Shown here piece after piece: positions 15,250-23,191 of a stretch of 24,580 nucleotides of DNA; within the stretch, counting starts at the first letter, position 1, and each line of letters opens with the position of its first letter. This DNA comes from DATBWZ01 sp036514535 (GTDB lineage Bacteria; JAMCPX01; DATBWZ01). Location: NCBI GenBank assembly GCA_036514535.1, contig DATBWZ010000104.1, positions 1-24,580 on the forward strand. The letters are read 5' to 3'. A program made the translations under genes and the position numbers. The notes beneath the pieces are model-generated. The model searched no databases and had not been told where the DNA came from. It saw only the letters and a list, made by a program, of their open reading frames with translations.

Positions 15250-16911
15250 ATGAAAATAACCCCAAAAGAAACAACCTTTAAGCCCTCAAAAACCATTGTT
15301 CCCACAGTGCCTGAATCCCTTGAGTGCGATGTGGTTATAATCGGCGCTGGTCCTAATGGTTTAATTACAGCAGCGTATCTTGCAAAGGCGGGATTAAAAG
15401 TGGTCCTTTGCGAAAGACGGTATGAGATAGGAGGCGGGCTTGCTACCGAGGAAATAATGTTTCCCGGGTACTATGCAAATACCCACGCCACTTACCATAT
15501 GATGGTTGATTATATGCCTGTGATTAAAGATTTTGAGATGGGAAAACTCGGGTTGATGTGGATTAAGCCAAATTCCCAGACAGGCATTATTTTTAAGGAT
15601 AAAAAAGGACTGCTTCTTTCAAAGATGCTGGGAGATTCTGTTGATTCGCTCAGAAAGTTTTCAGACAAAGATGCGGAGGCATTTGAAAGGGTATTCCGTA
15701 TTTATGAAAAGATTGTTGATGAAATTCTGGCGCCTGCTACCTACTGGCCTCCTGTTCCGCCCATTGAGTTTACAACATCCATGGAAAACACAGAAATAGG
15801 CAGGGAGCTGGCAAAGGTATCCGAAAAGAGTCCCATAGAGGTAATTGATGAAAATTTCACAGATTCCCGTATAAAGGCAATACTGACTTATATGTCCTGC
15901 ATGTGGGGGATTGATCCCACCGAGGCGGGCATGGGATTTATGGTGCCGTTGCTCGTTGTAAGAGGTCTGAATAAATGCATATGCTACGGCGGCTCTCACA
16001 AATTTGCCGGAACGCTGAGCAAACAGGTAATCCAAAACGGCGGCTTGATTCTGGAGAATGCAGAGGTGTCAAGGGTTATTTTGGAAAATGGAAAAGCCGC
16101 AGGGGTGGAGATCTTTGATGGCAGAATAATAAAGGCAAAGGTTATAGCATCCAGCCTGGACCCCCACAACACTTTTAACAAATTAGTAGGGAAGGAAAAT
16201 CTTCCCGAGGATTTGAAATCAAGCGTTGAAAAATGGAAATGGGATAAATGGAGCCTCTTTTCAGTGCATGTTGCCCTGAATGAGCCCCCCCAATATGCTG
16301 TGGATGATAAACAGCTCAATGGGTCATTTGTCAACATCATTGGATTGGAATCCCACGAAGACGTCCTTTCGTTCTTCGGAAATATTATGAAGGGGGAGAT
16401 GAACAAAATAGGAGGGCATACCACATGCGAGACACTTTTTGATCCTACGCTCTCCAGAATGCCTGGCAAGCACACTGCGTTCTTCCAGATGCCTGCTCCA
16501 TATAATTTACGGGGGGGCTGGGAGAATAGACAAGACGAAATCACTAAAGCGGCGCTAAAGGTCTGGGGAGAGTATGCTCCCAATATTAAAGACAGCAACC
16601 TGCTTATGACGGTAAGCGAAACGCCTCTTGACATAGAAAGGCGCATTGCTTCCATGATCAAAGGGTCTATCAAACACGGAGATTATAATCCTCTGCAGAT
16701 GGGTTATTTTAGACCCAGCGATACCTGCTCTGTCAGCAAGACGCCGATAGATAACCTTTACCTCTGTGGTGCGTCAATGTATCCGGGGGGCTTGATTATT
16801 GGCGGCCCAGGATACATAGCCGCAAATGTTATTATAGACGACCTTGGAGTTAAAAAATGGTGGAAGATTCCTGATAAGATCAAGAAATTCGTGGAGACCT
16901 ATATAAAATGA
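15250..16911 (+). CDS. COG1233 FAD-dependent oxidoreductase, type B copy 2
   Basis: A 553-residue COG1233 flavoprotein. The ATG at 15250 follows AAAGGAGG (15232-15239); a possible earlier start at 15226 would lie upstream of that site. It has about 24 extra N-terminal residues before the Rossmann strand. GAGPNG is at residues 32-37, Glu55 follows, then GGGLATEE. The second FAD segment is YGGSHKFAGTLSKQVIQNGG, and the C-terminus has LYLCGASMYPGGLIIGGPGY. It matches type B copy 1 across its length, notably KWKW(E/D), GHTTCETLFDPTLS versus GHVTCTSVFDPLSS, and SIKHGDYNPLQMGYFRP. An ATGA overlap couples it to the TatT lipoprotein, linking the enzymes to the transporter. Confidence 0.87.
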   Translation: MKITPKETTFKPSKTIVPTVPESLECDVVIIGAGPNGLITAAYLAKAGLKVVLCERRYEIGGGLATEEIMFPGYYANTHATYHMMVDYMPVIKDFEMGKLGLMWIKPNSQTGIIFKDKKGLLLSKMLGDSVDSLRKFSDKDAEAFERVFRIYEKIVDEILAPATYWPPVPPIEFTTSMENTEIGRELAKVSEKSPIEVIDENFTDSRIKAILTYMSCMWGIDPTEAGMGFMVPLLVVRGLNKCICYGGSHKFAGTLSKQVIQNGGLILENAEVSRVILENGKAAGVEIFDGRIIKAKVIASSLDPHNTFNKLVGKENLPEDLKSSVEKWKWDKWSLFSVHVALNEPPQYAVDDKQLNGSFVNIIGLESHEDVLSFFGNIMKGEMNKIGGHTTCETLFDPTLSRMPGKHTAFFQMPAPYNLRGGWENRQDEITKAALKVWGEYAPNIKDSNLLMTVSETPLDIERRIASMIKGSIKHGDYNPLQMGYFRPSDTCSVSKTPIDNLYLCGASMYPGGLIIGGPGYIAANVIIDDLGVKKWWKIPDKIKKFVETYIK

Positions 16912-17771
16912 AAATCCTTATAAATTCCATTCTGATTGCGGGGATGTTTTCTTTGGTTAGTTGCGCAACCTTCCGGACAATGGGTGTGAATGCCATAGCC
17001 CCTTCATTTAATGAGATAATAGAATCCGCTTACAAGATGAACGATTCGCTTATCTTAAAGGAAGGGATTCCTTCTAACATTATATTGTTGGAAGGGTTGC
17101 TCGGGTTTTCTCCTGACAACAGGAATCTTCTTGCACTGACAGCGCAGGCTTATTGCAGTTATGCCCTCGGGTTTATTGAAGATACAGATCCTGAGAGAGC
17201 TAAAAAGTTGTATCTCAGGGGGAGGGATTTTGGACTAAGGGCTCTTAAGGTGAATAAAAAATTCAGAAAAATTGTGAATAAGGAAAAAGATTTCAAAAAA
17301 GCTGCGGCTGTTCTTGATGAGGAATATATTCCCGATCTCTTCTGGACCGGGTTCTGCTGGGCGAGCTGGTTGAATCTTTCAAAAAAAGATCCCGTCGCTT
17401 TATATGATATATCCAATATCGTCGCATTAATGGAGCGGGTCAAGGATCTTGATGGTAAATATTTTAACGGCGGACCGCACCTTTTCTTTGCGATGTATTA
17501 TTCCGGTCTGCCGGTTCCGATGGGTGGCCCGGAAAAGGCGCAAGCCGAGTTTGACAAGGTTTTTGAAATAACCGGCGGGAAGTTTCTCATGGCAAAGGCT
17601 TTCTACGCAAGATTTTATGCTACGATTATCAAGGATGAGGAACTTTTTGACAAAACAATTGAAGAAATTCTTAACACACCCTCTGATATTGATCCGAACC
17701 TTGCCGTTATGAACGAAATAGCAAAAACGAAAGCGAGACATTTCAGAAATCAGAGGATGGATTTCTTCTGA
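16908..17771 (+). CDS. TRAP transporter TatT-type TPR lipoprotein
   Basis: A 287-residue lipoprotein with lipobox LVSC (Cys19) and a helical body made of tetratricopeptide-like repeats. The stretches around LLALTAQAYCSYALGFIEDTD, FWTGFCWASWLNLS and FFAMYYSGLP resemble the TatT (TP0956) component of TPAT systems in Treponema. TatT forms a trimer that binds the substrate-binding protein TatP. Here it is followed at once by DctQ, DctM and DctP genes, which confirms the assignment by context. It starts inside the stop of the last flavoprotein (ATGA). It is probably anchored in the outer or inner membrane, facing the periplasm. Confidence 0.85.
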   Translation: MKILINSILIAGMFSLVSCATFRTMGVNAIAPSFNEIIESAYKMNDSLILKEGIPSNIILLEGLLGFSPDNRNLLALTAQAYCSYALGFIEDTDPERAKKLYLRGRDFGLRALKVNKKFRKIVNKEKDFKKAAAVLDEEYIPDLFWTGFCWASWLNLSKKDPVALYDISNIVALMERVKDLDGKYFNGGPHLFFAMYYSGLPVPMGGPEKAQAEFDKVFEITGGKFLMAKAFYARFYATIIKDEELFDKTIEEILNTPSDIDPNLAVMNEIAKTKARHFRNQRMDFF

Positions 17772-17772
17772 G

Positions 17773-18312
17773 ATGGTTATCAGAAAATTTATTTATCAGC
17801 TCGTTGAAGGAACCGACAGGATTGCGGAAACAATTGAATCATTGTTTATATATCTTGGGGTCTGGGTTATGGTATGCCTTGCATTCATCCAGGTTGTGGG
17901 AAGGAATCTGTTTTCCTTCACTTTTAACTGGGGCGAGGACCTGCTCCGGATTCTTGTATTATGGACGGGATTTGTGGGCGCCTCTCTTGCTACGCGGCAC
18001 AGCAGAAACATTAATATTGATGTATTGACCAGGCTGCTTTCCGGCATTGCGGCACGGAGAATGAATTTTATCGTAAATCTGTTTAGTGGAATAATATCCA
18101 TACTGCTTCTTATTGCCGCCTGGCAACTTATACGTTTGGAGCGGCAATTCCCGGATTTTATCTCATCAATTAGAATACCCATCTGGTCGGCTGAAATAAT
18201 CTTTCCGGTCGTTTTTGGAATAATTTCCCTCAGGTTTTTATCCAACGCATTGAGAATCTTGTTAGGAATGCCAGAAAGCAAACCCGAAATTCTGCCCGGG
18301 AGAAAGAAGTGA
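17773..18312 (+). CDS. dctQ: TRAP transporter small permease (DctQ)
   Basis: A 179-residue DctQ-type subunit with four membrane helices (roughly residues 24-45, 60-77, 98-118 and 142-160). The family motif NWGEDLLRILVLWTGFVGAS followed by RHSRNINIDVL is clear. The ATG lies one base after the tatT stop, and its own stop overlaps the dctM start (GTGA). It binds the large permease in the inner membrane and may help dock the binding protein. The gene is ordinary in length. Confidence 0.92.
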   Translation: MVIRKFIYQLVEGTDRIAETIESLFIYLGVWVMVCLAFIQVVGRNLFSFTFNWGEDLLRILVLWTGFVGASLATRHSRNINIDVLTRLLSGIAARRMNFIVNLFSGIISILLLIAAWQLIRLERQFPDFISSIRIPIWSAEIIFPVVFGIISLRFLSNALRILLGMPESKPEILPGRKK

Positions 18313-19589
18313 TTACAATTATAGCAGCTGGACTTCTTGTTTTATTTGCACTCTTTGGAACGCCTCTTTTTATTATTTTTGGAGCCGCTACGCTTTTCGG
18401 CCTCCATTTTATAGCAACGGTTCCCATAGCAAGCGCCATAACCGAAATGTACAAGCTTTCCACCCAGGGATTCCTTATCGCCATTCCGTTGTTTACCTTT
18501 GCAGGTTGCCTGTTAGCTGAAAGCAGGGCGCCATATAGGCTCGTAGATCTCTCCAGGGCTTTTTTTGGATGGCTTCCCGGAGGGCTTACAATAGTAGTGT
18601 TGATTGCATGTCCGATATTTACAGCCCTGACCGGTGCATCAGGGGTTACAATAATTGCCCTGGGAGGCATTCTGTACCCTCTTTTACACCAGGGACAATA
18701 TCCCGAGAAGTTTAATCTGGGCCTGATAACCTCTGCTGGAAGCCTGGGTGTAATGTTTCCCCCCGCGCTTCCACTTATTATTTACGGATTAATAGCCGGC
18801 GTAAGCGTTGAAAAACTATTTGTCGCTGGATTAGTTCCAGGGGTTATCACTGTAATTGCTTTGGGTGTTTACAGCGTGACAGAAAGTTTGAAGTCTGACA
18901 TAAAACGCGATGTTTTTACTTTTAAAAACGCAGTAAGTTCGCTAAGAAAAGCAATCTGGGAGATCCCTCTTCCCATCATCATTCTTGGCGGAATATTCGC
19001 AGGCTTTTTTACTGCCGCAGAGGCTGCCGCGATAACGGCGTTTTATGTTTTTATTGTGGAAGTTTTAATATACCGGGACATCAAATTAACCGATCTCCCA
19101 AGAATAACAAAGGAAGCAATGATACTGGTAGGCAGTATTCTGATTATACTGGCAGCAGCCCTTGGCTTTACAAATTTTCTCGTTGATCAACTCATACCAA
19201 TGAAGCTCCTGGTATGGATGAAACAGCTCTTTTCTTCCAAACTGGCTTTCCTTTTTGTTTTGAATATCTTCCTCTTGATCGTCGGCTCTCTCATGGATAT
19301 TTTCTCGGCTATTGTTGTGATTGTTCCTCTGATTGCGCCAGTGGCAATGTCCTTCGGAATAGATCCGGTGCACCTTGGCATTATATTCTTAACAAACCTG
19401 GAAATAGGATACCTGACCCCGCCGGTAGGAATAAATCTCTTCATTAGCAGTCTGAAATTTTCTCAGCCCGTGATAAAACTTTATACTGCCACAATTCCTT
19501 TTCTTATACTGCTGTTGATAGCGCTCGGAATAATCACCTATGTGCCTTCGCTGAGTTTAAAACTTGTAGAGTTGGCGGGAGTAAAATAA
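18309..19589 (+). CDS. dctM: TRAP transporter large permease (DctM)
   Basis: A 426-residue DctM-type permease that uses a sodium or proton gradient to carry substrate inward. It starts at a GTG that overlaps the dctQ stop, after GGGAGA. The motif TALTGASGVTIIALGGILYP matches the first helical-hairpin region of the family, followed by SLGVMFPPALPLIIYGLIAG. The second half carries GSLMDIFSAIVVIVPLIAPVA and the conserved LEIGYLTPPVGINLFI. Length and about 12 helices are typical. Together with DctQ it makes the inner-membrane part of the TPAT system. Confidence 0.94.
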   Translation: MITIIAAGLLVLFALFGTPLFIIFGAATLFGLHFIATVPIASAITEMYKLSTQGFLIAIPLFTFAGCLLAESRAPYRLVDLSRAFFGWLPGGLTIVVLIACPIFTALTGASGVTIIALGGILYPLLHQGQYPEKFNLGLITSAGSLGVMFPPALPLIIYGLIAGVSVEKLFVAGLVPGVITVIALGVYSVTESLKSDIKRDVFTFKNAVSSLRKAIWEIPLPIIILGGIFAGFFTAAEAAAITAFYVFIVEVLIYRDIKLTDLPRITKEAMILVGSILIILAAALGFTNFLVDQLIPMKLLVWMKQLFSSKLAFLFVLNIFLLIVGSLMDIFSAIVVIVPLIAPVAMSFGIDPVHLGIIFLTNLEIGYLTPPVGINLFISSLKFSQPVIKLYTATIPFLILLLIALGIITYVPSLSLKLVELAGVK

Positions 19590-19622
19590 AAATTTGGTTA
19601 TTATAAACAAAGGAGGTAATAG

Positions 19623-20675
19623 ATGCACAACGCTAAGATTAAAATAAACAACTTTATATGCTTGACGGTGTTCGTTACGATTATATTTGTTTTTATGACT
19701 AAGCCTGCTTCTCCGGCGGAAAAACCAGATTTTGTGCTGAAGTTTGGAACGCCAGCTCCAGTAGGGACCTCATGGGCGGAGATTGAAGACGAGGCTTCAA
19801 AAAAGATATTTGAACGGAGTAAAGGGAGGCTTAAACTTATTTGGTATCAGGGCAATGTAATGGGCGATGAGCCGGACACAATAAGAAAGGTCCGGGTTGG
19901 ACAACTTCATGGAGGTTATTATACAATAATGGGATTTGCCGTCGGTGTGCCAGAGATGGCTGTCCTTTCGCTGCCCCTCCTCTTCAGAAATTATGATGAA
20001 GTTGATTATGTATTACCCAGAATAAAATCTACCACAGTCAAACTATTTAAGGAAAGAGGTTTTGTTTTTACCGGATGGTTGGAGGTGGGTTTTGTGCAGC
20101 TTTTTTCAAAATCAAGCAACATAAGAACACTGGAAGATCTTAAAGATCAAAAGCTTAAATTATGGCGGCCGCCGGCTCCGCCAATGTTTGCCGATTTTTT
20201 TAATCTTGTTGGTATATCCGGTTCTATTCCAATGCCCTTGTACGATGTGTTGATGGGCATCCAAACAGGGATGTTGAATACCGTTCTACCTACATATTAT
20301 GTATGCATTGCCTTGCAGTGGTGCTCTCATGTAAAGTATATGAATACAACTCCGCTTGCATATACGCCGGGAGGGGGACTTATTGATCAAAGGGCCTTTG
20401 ATTCCATGCCAAAAGACCTTCAATCAATACTGCTGGAGGAACTTGAAGCGCATAATCAGAAAACTCTCAAGGCTATAAGGGAAGATAATGAAAGATCATT
20501 AAAGGCAATTACAGATAAGGGCGATATCCAGATAATTAATTTAACAGAGAAGGAAAAAAGAGAAATGGAGAAAATCTCCTGGGATATATATCCTAAACTG
20601 GCGGATAAGCATTTTCCAAAAAGTTTTTTTGATGAGATTACTAAATATCTTAAAGAGTATAGAGGACAAAAATAA
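19623..20675 (+). CDS. dctP: TRAP transporter substrate-binding protein (DctP/TatP type)
   Basis: A 350-residue periplasmic binding protein, started at the ATG after AAGGAGG (19610-19616). The signal peptide is residues 1-32. The DctP fold is shown by LKFGTPAPVGTSW, GQLHGGYYTI, LSLPLLFRNYDEVDYV and PMPLYDVLMGIQTG. In carboxylate-binding DctP proteins, the segment DLKGLKIRVP supplies an Arg that holds the carboxylate; here the aligned residues 172-183 read DLKDQKLKLWRP, with Lys179 at that place and a one- or two-residue shift. The usual GxEN is LNTVLPTYY. This suits a non-carboxylate, perhaps hydrophobic ligand, as proposed for TatP of TPAT systems. The alignment was made by eye. Confidence 0.92.
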   Translation: MHNAKIKINNFICLTVFVTIIFVFMTKPASPAEKPDFVLKFGTPAPVGTSWAEIEDEASKKIFERSKGRLKLIWYQGNVMGDEPDTIRKVRVGQLHGGYYTIMGFAVGVPEMAVLSLPLLFRNYDEVDYVLPRIKSTTVKLFKERGFVFTGWLEVGFVQLFSKSSNIRTLEDLKDQKLKLWRPPAPPMFADFFNLVGISGSIPMPLYDVLMGIQTGMLNTVLPTYYVCIALQWCSHVKYMNTTPLAYTPGGGLIDQRAFDSMPKDLQSILLEELEAHNQKTLKAIREDNERSLKAITDKGDIQIINLTEKEKREMEKISWDIYPKLADKHFPKSFFDEITKYLKEYRGQK

Positions 20676-20724
20676 AACATGCTCTTAGGGCGGAAATTTA
20701 CAGTTTCCGCAAAACATTTTTCAT

Positions 20725-20776
20725 TATCCTTGACAAGGATATTTTATTATGATAAACAAGAAAAGATTGTCAAGGA
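20725..20776 (+). promoter_or_regulatory. Palindrome and RBS-pairing inverted repeat upstream of the barrel gene
   Basis: TATCCTTG and CAAGGATA form a perfect 17-base palindrome around one A (20725-20741). Part of it, TCCTTGACAA (20727-20736), is repeated in inverted form as TTGTCAAGGA (20767-20776), which overlaps the ribosome site (AAGGAAA) of the barrel gene. TTGACA within it could also be a -35 box, but no good -10 lies at 16-18 bases. The site may be an operator, or an RNA stem that masks the ribosome site. Function is inferred. Confidence 0.4.
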
Positions 20777-20783
20777 AACGGTA

Positions 20784-22334
20784 ATGAAAACGAAAATTTT
20801 TTTTGTTTTGTTTATTCTTCTGACCATAATAGTTAAGAGTGTTGGATTTTCGGAAGAACTGGAGGAGGAAAAGGCCGTCAATCTCTCGCTCTCGGGCTAT
20901 TACAGGGTAAGAGGCATATCGTTTAATAATGTAGAGTACCTGGATCCTTCCCTTAATTCTGTGGTTAAAGACAGCAAAACAGCATACCTTCAGCAAAGAC
21001 TAAGGCTTGAGCCGAAATTTAGAATTGCAGAGGGGGTATCCATCAATATGCAGGCTGATGTCTTGGATGATGCAATCTGGGGGGATAATTCGTGTTATGT
21101 GAATGGTTCTTATGACCCGACTGTTCCGGGATGCGGGGTCCCGGCGCTTGCCGGAAACCCGTCAGCCCTTGGATGGAATTATCTCTATCAGTATGAGAAT
21201 CGCATGTTTGTCGTTAAGCGGGTATGGGCGGAAGCGTCAACACCATTGGGGGAGTTGCATTTTGGAAGAATGACATCGCACTGGGGGCTGGGGATGCTTG
21301 ATAATGACGGTAACGGGTTCCGCAATGAGTGGGGCGATGCACATTTCGGCAATACTACGGATCGGATTGAATTTCTGGCGAGACCTGCTGGTAAGGAGAA
21401 ACCATACCGCATTGCGGTTGGCTATGATAAAACCGTTGAAGGCATAATCCCCCAGAAGCCCGGCGAGCCAATAGATGATATTGACCGCTGGTTCATCAAG
21501 CCGTACTACTGTGGTGCTGACTGTTCTGCGGGATCCCCTGACAGATTTATAGGCGCCTTTATTGGATACAGGGTGCAGCCGAAAACCGAAACAAAAATAC
21601 TTGAAGCTGATGCCTATCTTATGTTTAAATTTCTTGAAAACTATATAGTTAAATTTGATATGCTGTATCTTGTCGGCGCGAGCAATGCCTTTGGCGATCT
21701 GCAGGCTGGCGACGAACCGGATACAGATCCCAATGATATTATACCTGATAAGGTTACAGTGAACGCTCCCAATGCGGTGTTAAAGTTAATTTATGATGAA
21801 CAGCCTTTCCAGTTAGGACTGGAAGCTGGTTATGCCAGCGGAGATAGAAATGGAGGATATAATTCCAACAAGCAGCTCAACGCTTATACATGGAATCCGG
21901 ATTATAATGTCGGACTTCTTATGTTTGAAGAACTGATTGCAAGGCAGAGTTCAGCCTATGCACAGGGCATCGCTGAGTCAACAGATGTCAGCCTTGTTCC
22001 TCTTGTGGCTACAAAAGGCGGTGTCAGGAATGCCACCTATGCCATGATCACCCCGAAGTTTTATCTTATAGATAACTTTGTTGAAGCAAAAATGAATGTT
22101 CTGTGGGGAATGCTTAACGAAAAATCCATGAATCCGTTTGGCGGAAACTATTACGGGACAAACACCGCGGGTAAAAATCTAGGTCTTGAACTTGACTGGG
22201 GCATTGAGATGGGTATGAATCTTAAAACAGGAGTTCAAGTAGGCTATTTCTGGCCTGGTAATGCCTTCAAGGGTCCTAACGGGAATCATCCCAATATGTT
22301 TACTATGCAAATTAGGCTTACGGTACCTTTCTGA
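20784..22334 (+). CDS. Outer-membrane beta-barrel protein, porin-like
   Basis: A 516-residue protein. I chose the ATG at 20784 because it opens a clear signal peptide (MKTKIFFVLFILLTIIVKSV, cleavage near GFS-EE) and follows AAGGAAA; the open frame upstream to 20679 adds residues with no signal character. The body has many alternating aromatic/polar strands typical of alginate-export or porin-like barrels (LSGYYRVRGISFNN, LQQRLRLEPKFRI, FVEAKMNVLWGMLN). It ends in MQIRLTVPF with a C-terminal Phe, the Bam recognition signal. Probable loops hold paired cysteines (CYVNGSYDPTVPGC; CGADC). It stands between the TRAP genes and a terminator, so it may be the outer-membrane pore for the same substrate. 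Exact family not recognised. Confidence 0.82.
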   Translation: MKTKIFFVLFILLTIIVKSVGFSEELEEEKAVNLSLSGYYRVRGISFNNVEYLDPSLNSVVKDSKTAYLQQRLRLEPKFRIAEGVSINMQADVLDDAIWGDNSCYVNGSYDPTVPGCGVPALAGNPSALGWNYLYQYENRMFVVKRVWAEASTPLGELHFGRMTSHWGLGMLDNDGNGFRNEWGDAHFGNTTDRIEFLARPAGKEKPYRIAVGYDKTVEGIIPQKPGEPIDDIDRWFIKPYYCGADCSAGSPDRFIGAFIGYRVQPKTETKILEADAYLMFKFLENYIVKFDMLYLVGASNAFGDLQAGDEPDTDPNDIIPDKVTVNAPNAVLKLIYDEQPFQLGLEAGYASGDRNGGYNSNKQLNAYTWNPDYNVGLLMFEELIARQSSAYAQGIAESTDVSLVPLVATKGGVRNATYAMITPKFYLIDNFVEAKMNVLWGMLNEKSMNPFGGNYYGTNTAGKNLGLELDWGIEMGMNLKTGVQVGYFWPGNAFKGPNGNHPNMFTMQIRLTVPF

Positions 22335-22340
22335 TGTTTT

Positions 22341-22371
22341 TGCCCGCCATGTCTTTTCGTGGCGGGCATTT
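22341..22371 (+). terminator. Rho-independent terminator-like hairpin after the barrel gene
   Basis: TGCCCGCCATG and CGTGGCGGGCA form an 11-bp stem (one T-G pair) with loop TCTTTT. The following ATTTAGCTTT is only moderately T-rich. It lies 6 bases after the barrel gene stop and 18 bases before moaC, and closes the flavoprotein-TRAP region. Confidence 0.65.
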
Positions 22372-22389
22372 AGCTTTAGAAGTGCGGTT

Positions 22390-22842
22390 ATGACTGAAGT
22401 AAGAATGATCGATATTTCGGATAAGCCCATAACATACAGAGAGTCCCGCGCCTGCGCAATTGTGAAGATGGGAAAAAAAACGATTAACGCTATCAGGGCT
22501 GGAGGGATAAAGAAGGGCGATGTGGTTGCAGTTAGCAAGATTGCCGGAATTTCTGCCGCCAAAAAGACCTGGGAAATAATACCATTGTGCCATCCGATTC
22601 CGGTGACAGGAATTGAAGTAGATTTTCATTTTCAGGACAAAACAACTATAAAGATAGAGACATTTGCAAAAACCACGGCTGCTACAGGAGTTGAGATGGA
22701 GGCGATGGTAGCAGCAACAGTATCAGCCCTGACAGTTTATGACATGTGCAAGGGCATAGACCCGGAGATAAGAATAGAGGCAGTTTATCTCATTGAAAAA
22801 AAGGGTGGTAAATCCGGCCACTGGTTTGCAAAAAAGAGTTGA
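22390..22842 (+). CDS. moaC: Cyclic pyranopterin monophosphate synthase
   Basis: MoaC converts 3',8-cyclo-7,8-dihydroguanosine triphosphate, made by MoaA, to cyclic pyranopterin monophosphate, in molybdenum cofactor synthesis. The ATG at 22390 gives 150 residues opening MTEVRMIDISDKPITYR, equivalent to the conserved RMVDVS segment but with a shortened N-terminus. The core IIPLCHPIPVTG, TGVEMEAMVAATVSALTVYD and MCKGID stretches carry the catalytic His, Asp and Lys residues. The frame is open further upstream to 22261 but that part lies in the barrel gene and terminator. No other mo-genes are adjacent. The ribosome site is weak. Confidence 0.95.
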   Translation: MTEVRMIDISDKPITYRESRACAIVKMGKKTINAIRAGGIKKGDVVAVSKIAGISAAKKTWEIIPLCHPIPVTGIEVDFHFQDKTTIKIETFAKTTAATGVEMEAMVAATVSALTVYDMCKGIDPEIRIEAVYLIEKKGGKSGHWFAKKS

Positions 22843-22886
22843 GCGCCGAGCATGATAAACTTTGAATGTGGTCAGAGGGAGAGCAT

Positions 22887-23117
22887 ATGAAGAATCTGGT
22901 TGAGTTAATTGCCAAAGCAATAGTTGACAATCCGGATCAGGTGAAGGTCCAAGAAGTAAACGGAGATCAGACACAAATAATAGAATTGAGCGTTGCCCAG
23001 GATGATATGGGAAAAGTTATTGGAAAAAAAGGCGCACGAATCAACGCAATCAGGACTGTATTGGGCGCTGCAAGCAAAAAACAAGGAAAGAGATACATTC
23101 TTAACCTGCATAAATAA
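22887..23117 (+). CDS. khpA: KH-domain RNA-binding protein KhpA
   Basis: A 76-residue single KH domain, started at the ATG after GAGGGAGA. The signature IGKKG is at residues 45-49, in DDMGKVIGKKGARINAIRTV, and it starts with MKNLVELIAKAIVDNPDQV, typical of KhpA (formerly UPF0109, YlqC). KhpA pairs with KhpB in some bacteria and binds small RNAs and mRNAs. In many genomes the gene lies in the rpsP-khpA-rimM-trmD-rplS cluster; here it stands alone between moaC and a pilB-type gene. Confidence 0.94.
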   Translation: MKNLVELIAKAIVDNPDQVKVQEVNGDQTQIIELSVAQDDMGKVIGKKGARINAIRTVLGAASKKQGKRYILNLHK

Positions 23118-23155
23118 AGGGACAAAAAACCATGCCTTGACAGATTCCCTTTTTT
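23116..23155 (+). terminator. Possible terminator overlapping the pilB promoter
   Basis: AAAGGGA (23116-23122, beginning in the khpA stop codon) pairs with TCCCTTT (23146-23152), which is followed by more Ts. The 23-base loop is long, so the hairpin is weak. The hairpin includes the -35 box of the next promoter. Confidence 0.35.
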
Positions 23156-23164
23156 ATGTATAAT
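23137..23164 (+). promoter_or_regulatory. Near-consensus sigma-70 promoter of the pilB-type gene
   Basis: TTGACA (23137-23142) and TATAAT (23159-23164) are both perfect, separated by 16 bases. Transcription would begin near 23171, just before AGGAGG (23177-23182), which lies 9 bases before the ATG at 23192. Confidence 0.8.
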
Positions 23165-23191
23165 TAAAAAATGCTCAGGAGGCAGTGTTAA

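Noticed and set aside
15996..16673. 225-codon open frame on the minus strand
   Set aside because: It is antisense to the fourth flavoprotein, whose motifs and coupling are clear; no domain seen.
10216..16911. Carotenoid biosynthesis cluster
   Set aside because: COG1233 proteins alone do not show this. No phytoene or squalene synthase, prenyltransferase or cyclase lies in the window, and the C-terminal motifs are nearer PYROXD2 than CrtI.
20730..20758. Sigma-70 promoter for the barrel gene
   Set aside because: TTGACA is present but candidate -10 sequences lie at 9, 12 or 15 bases, or are poor at 17; the palindrome explains the TTGACA equally well.
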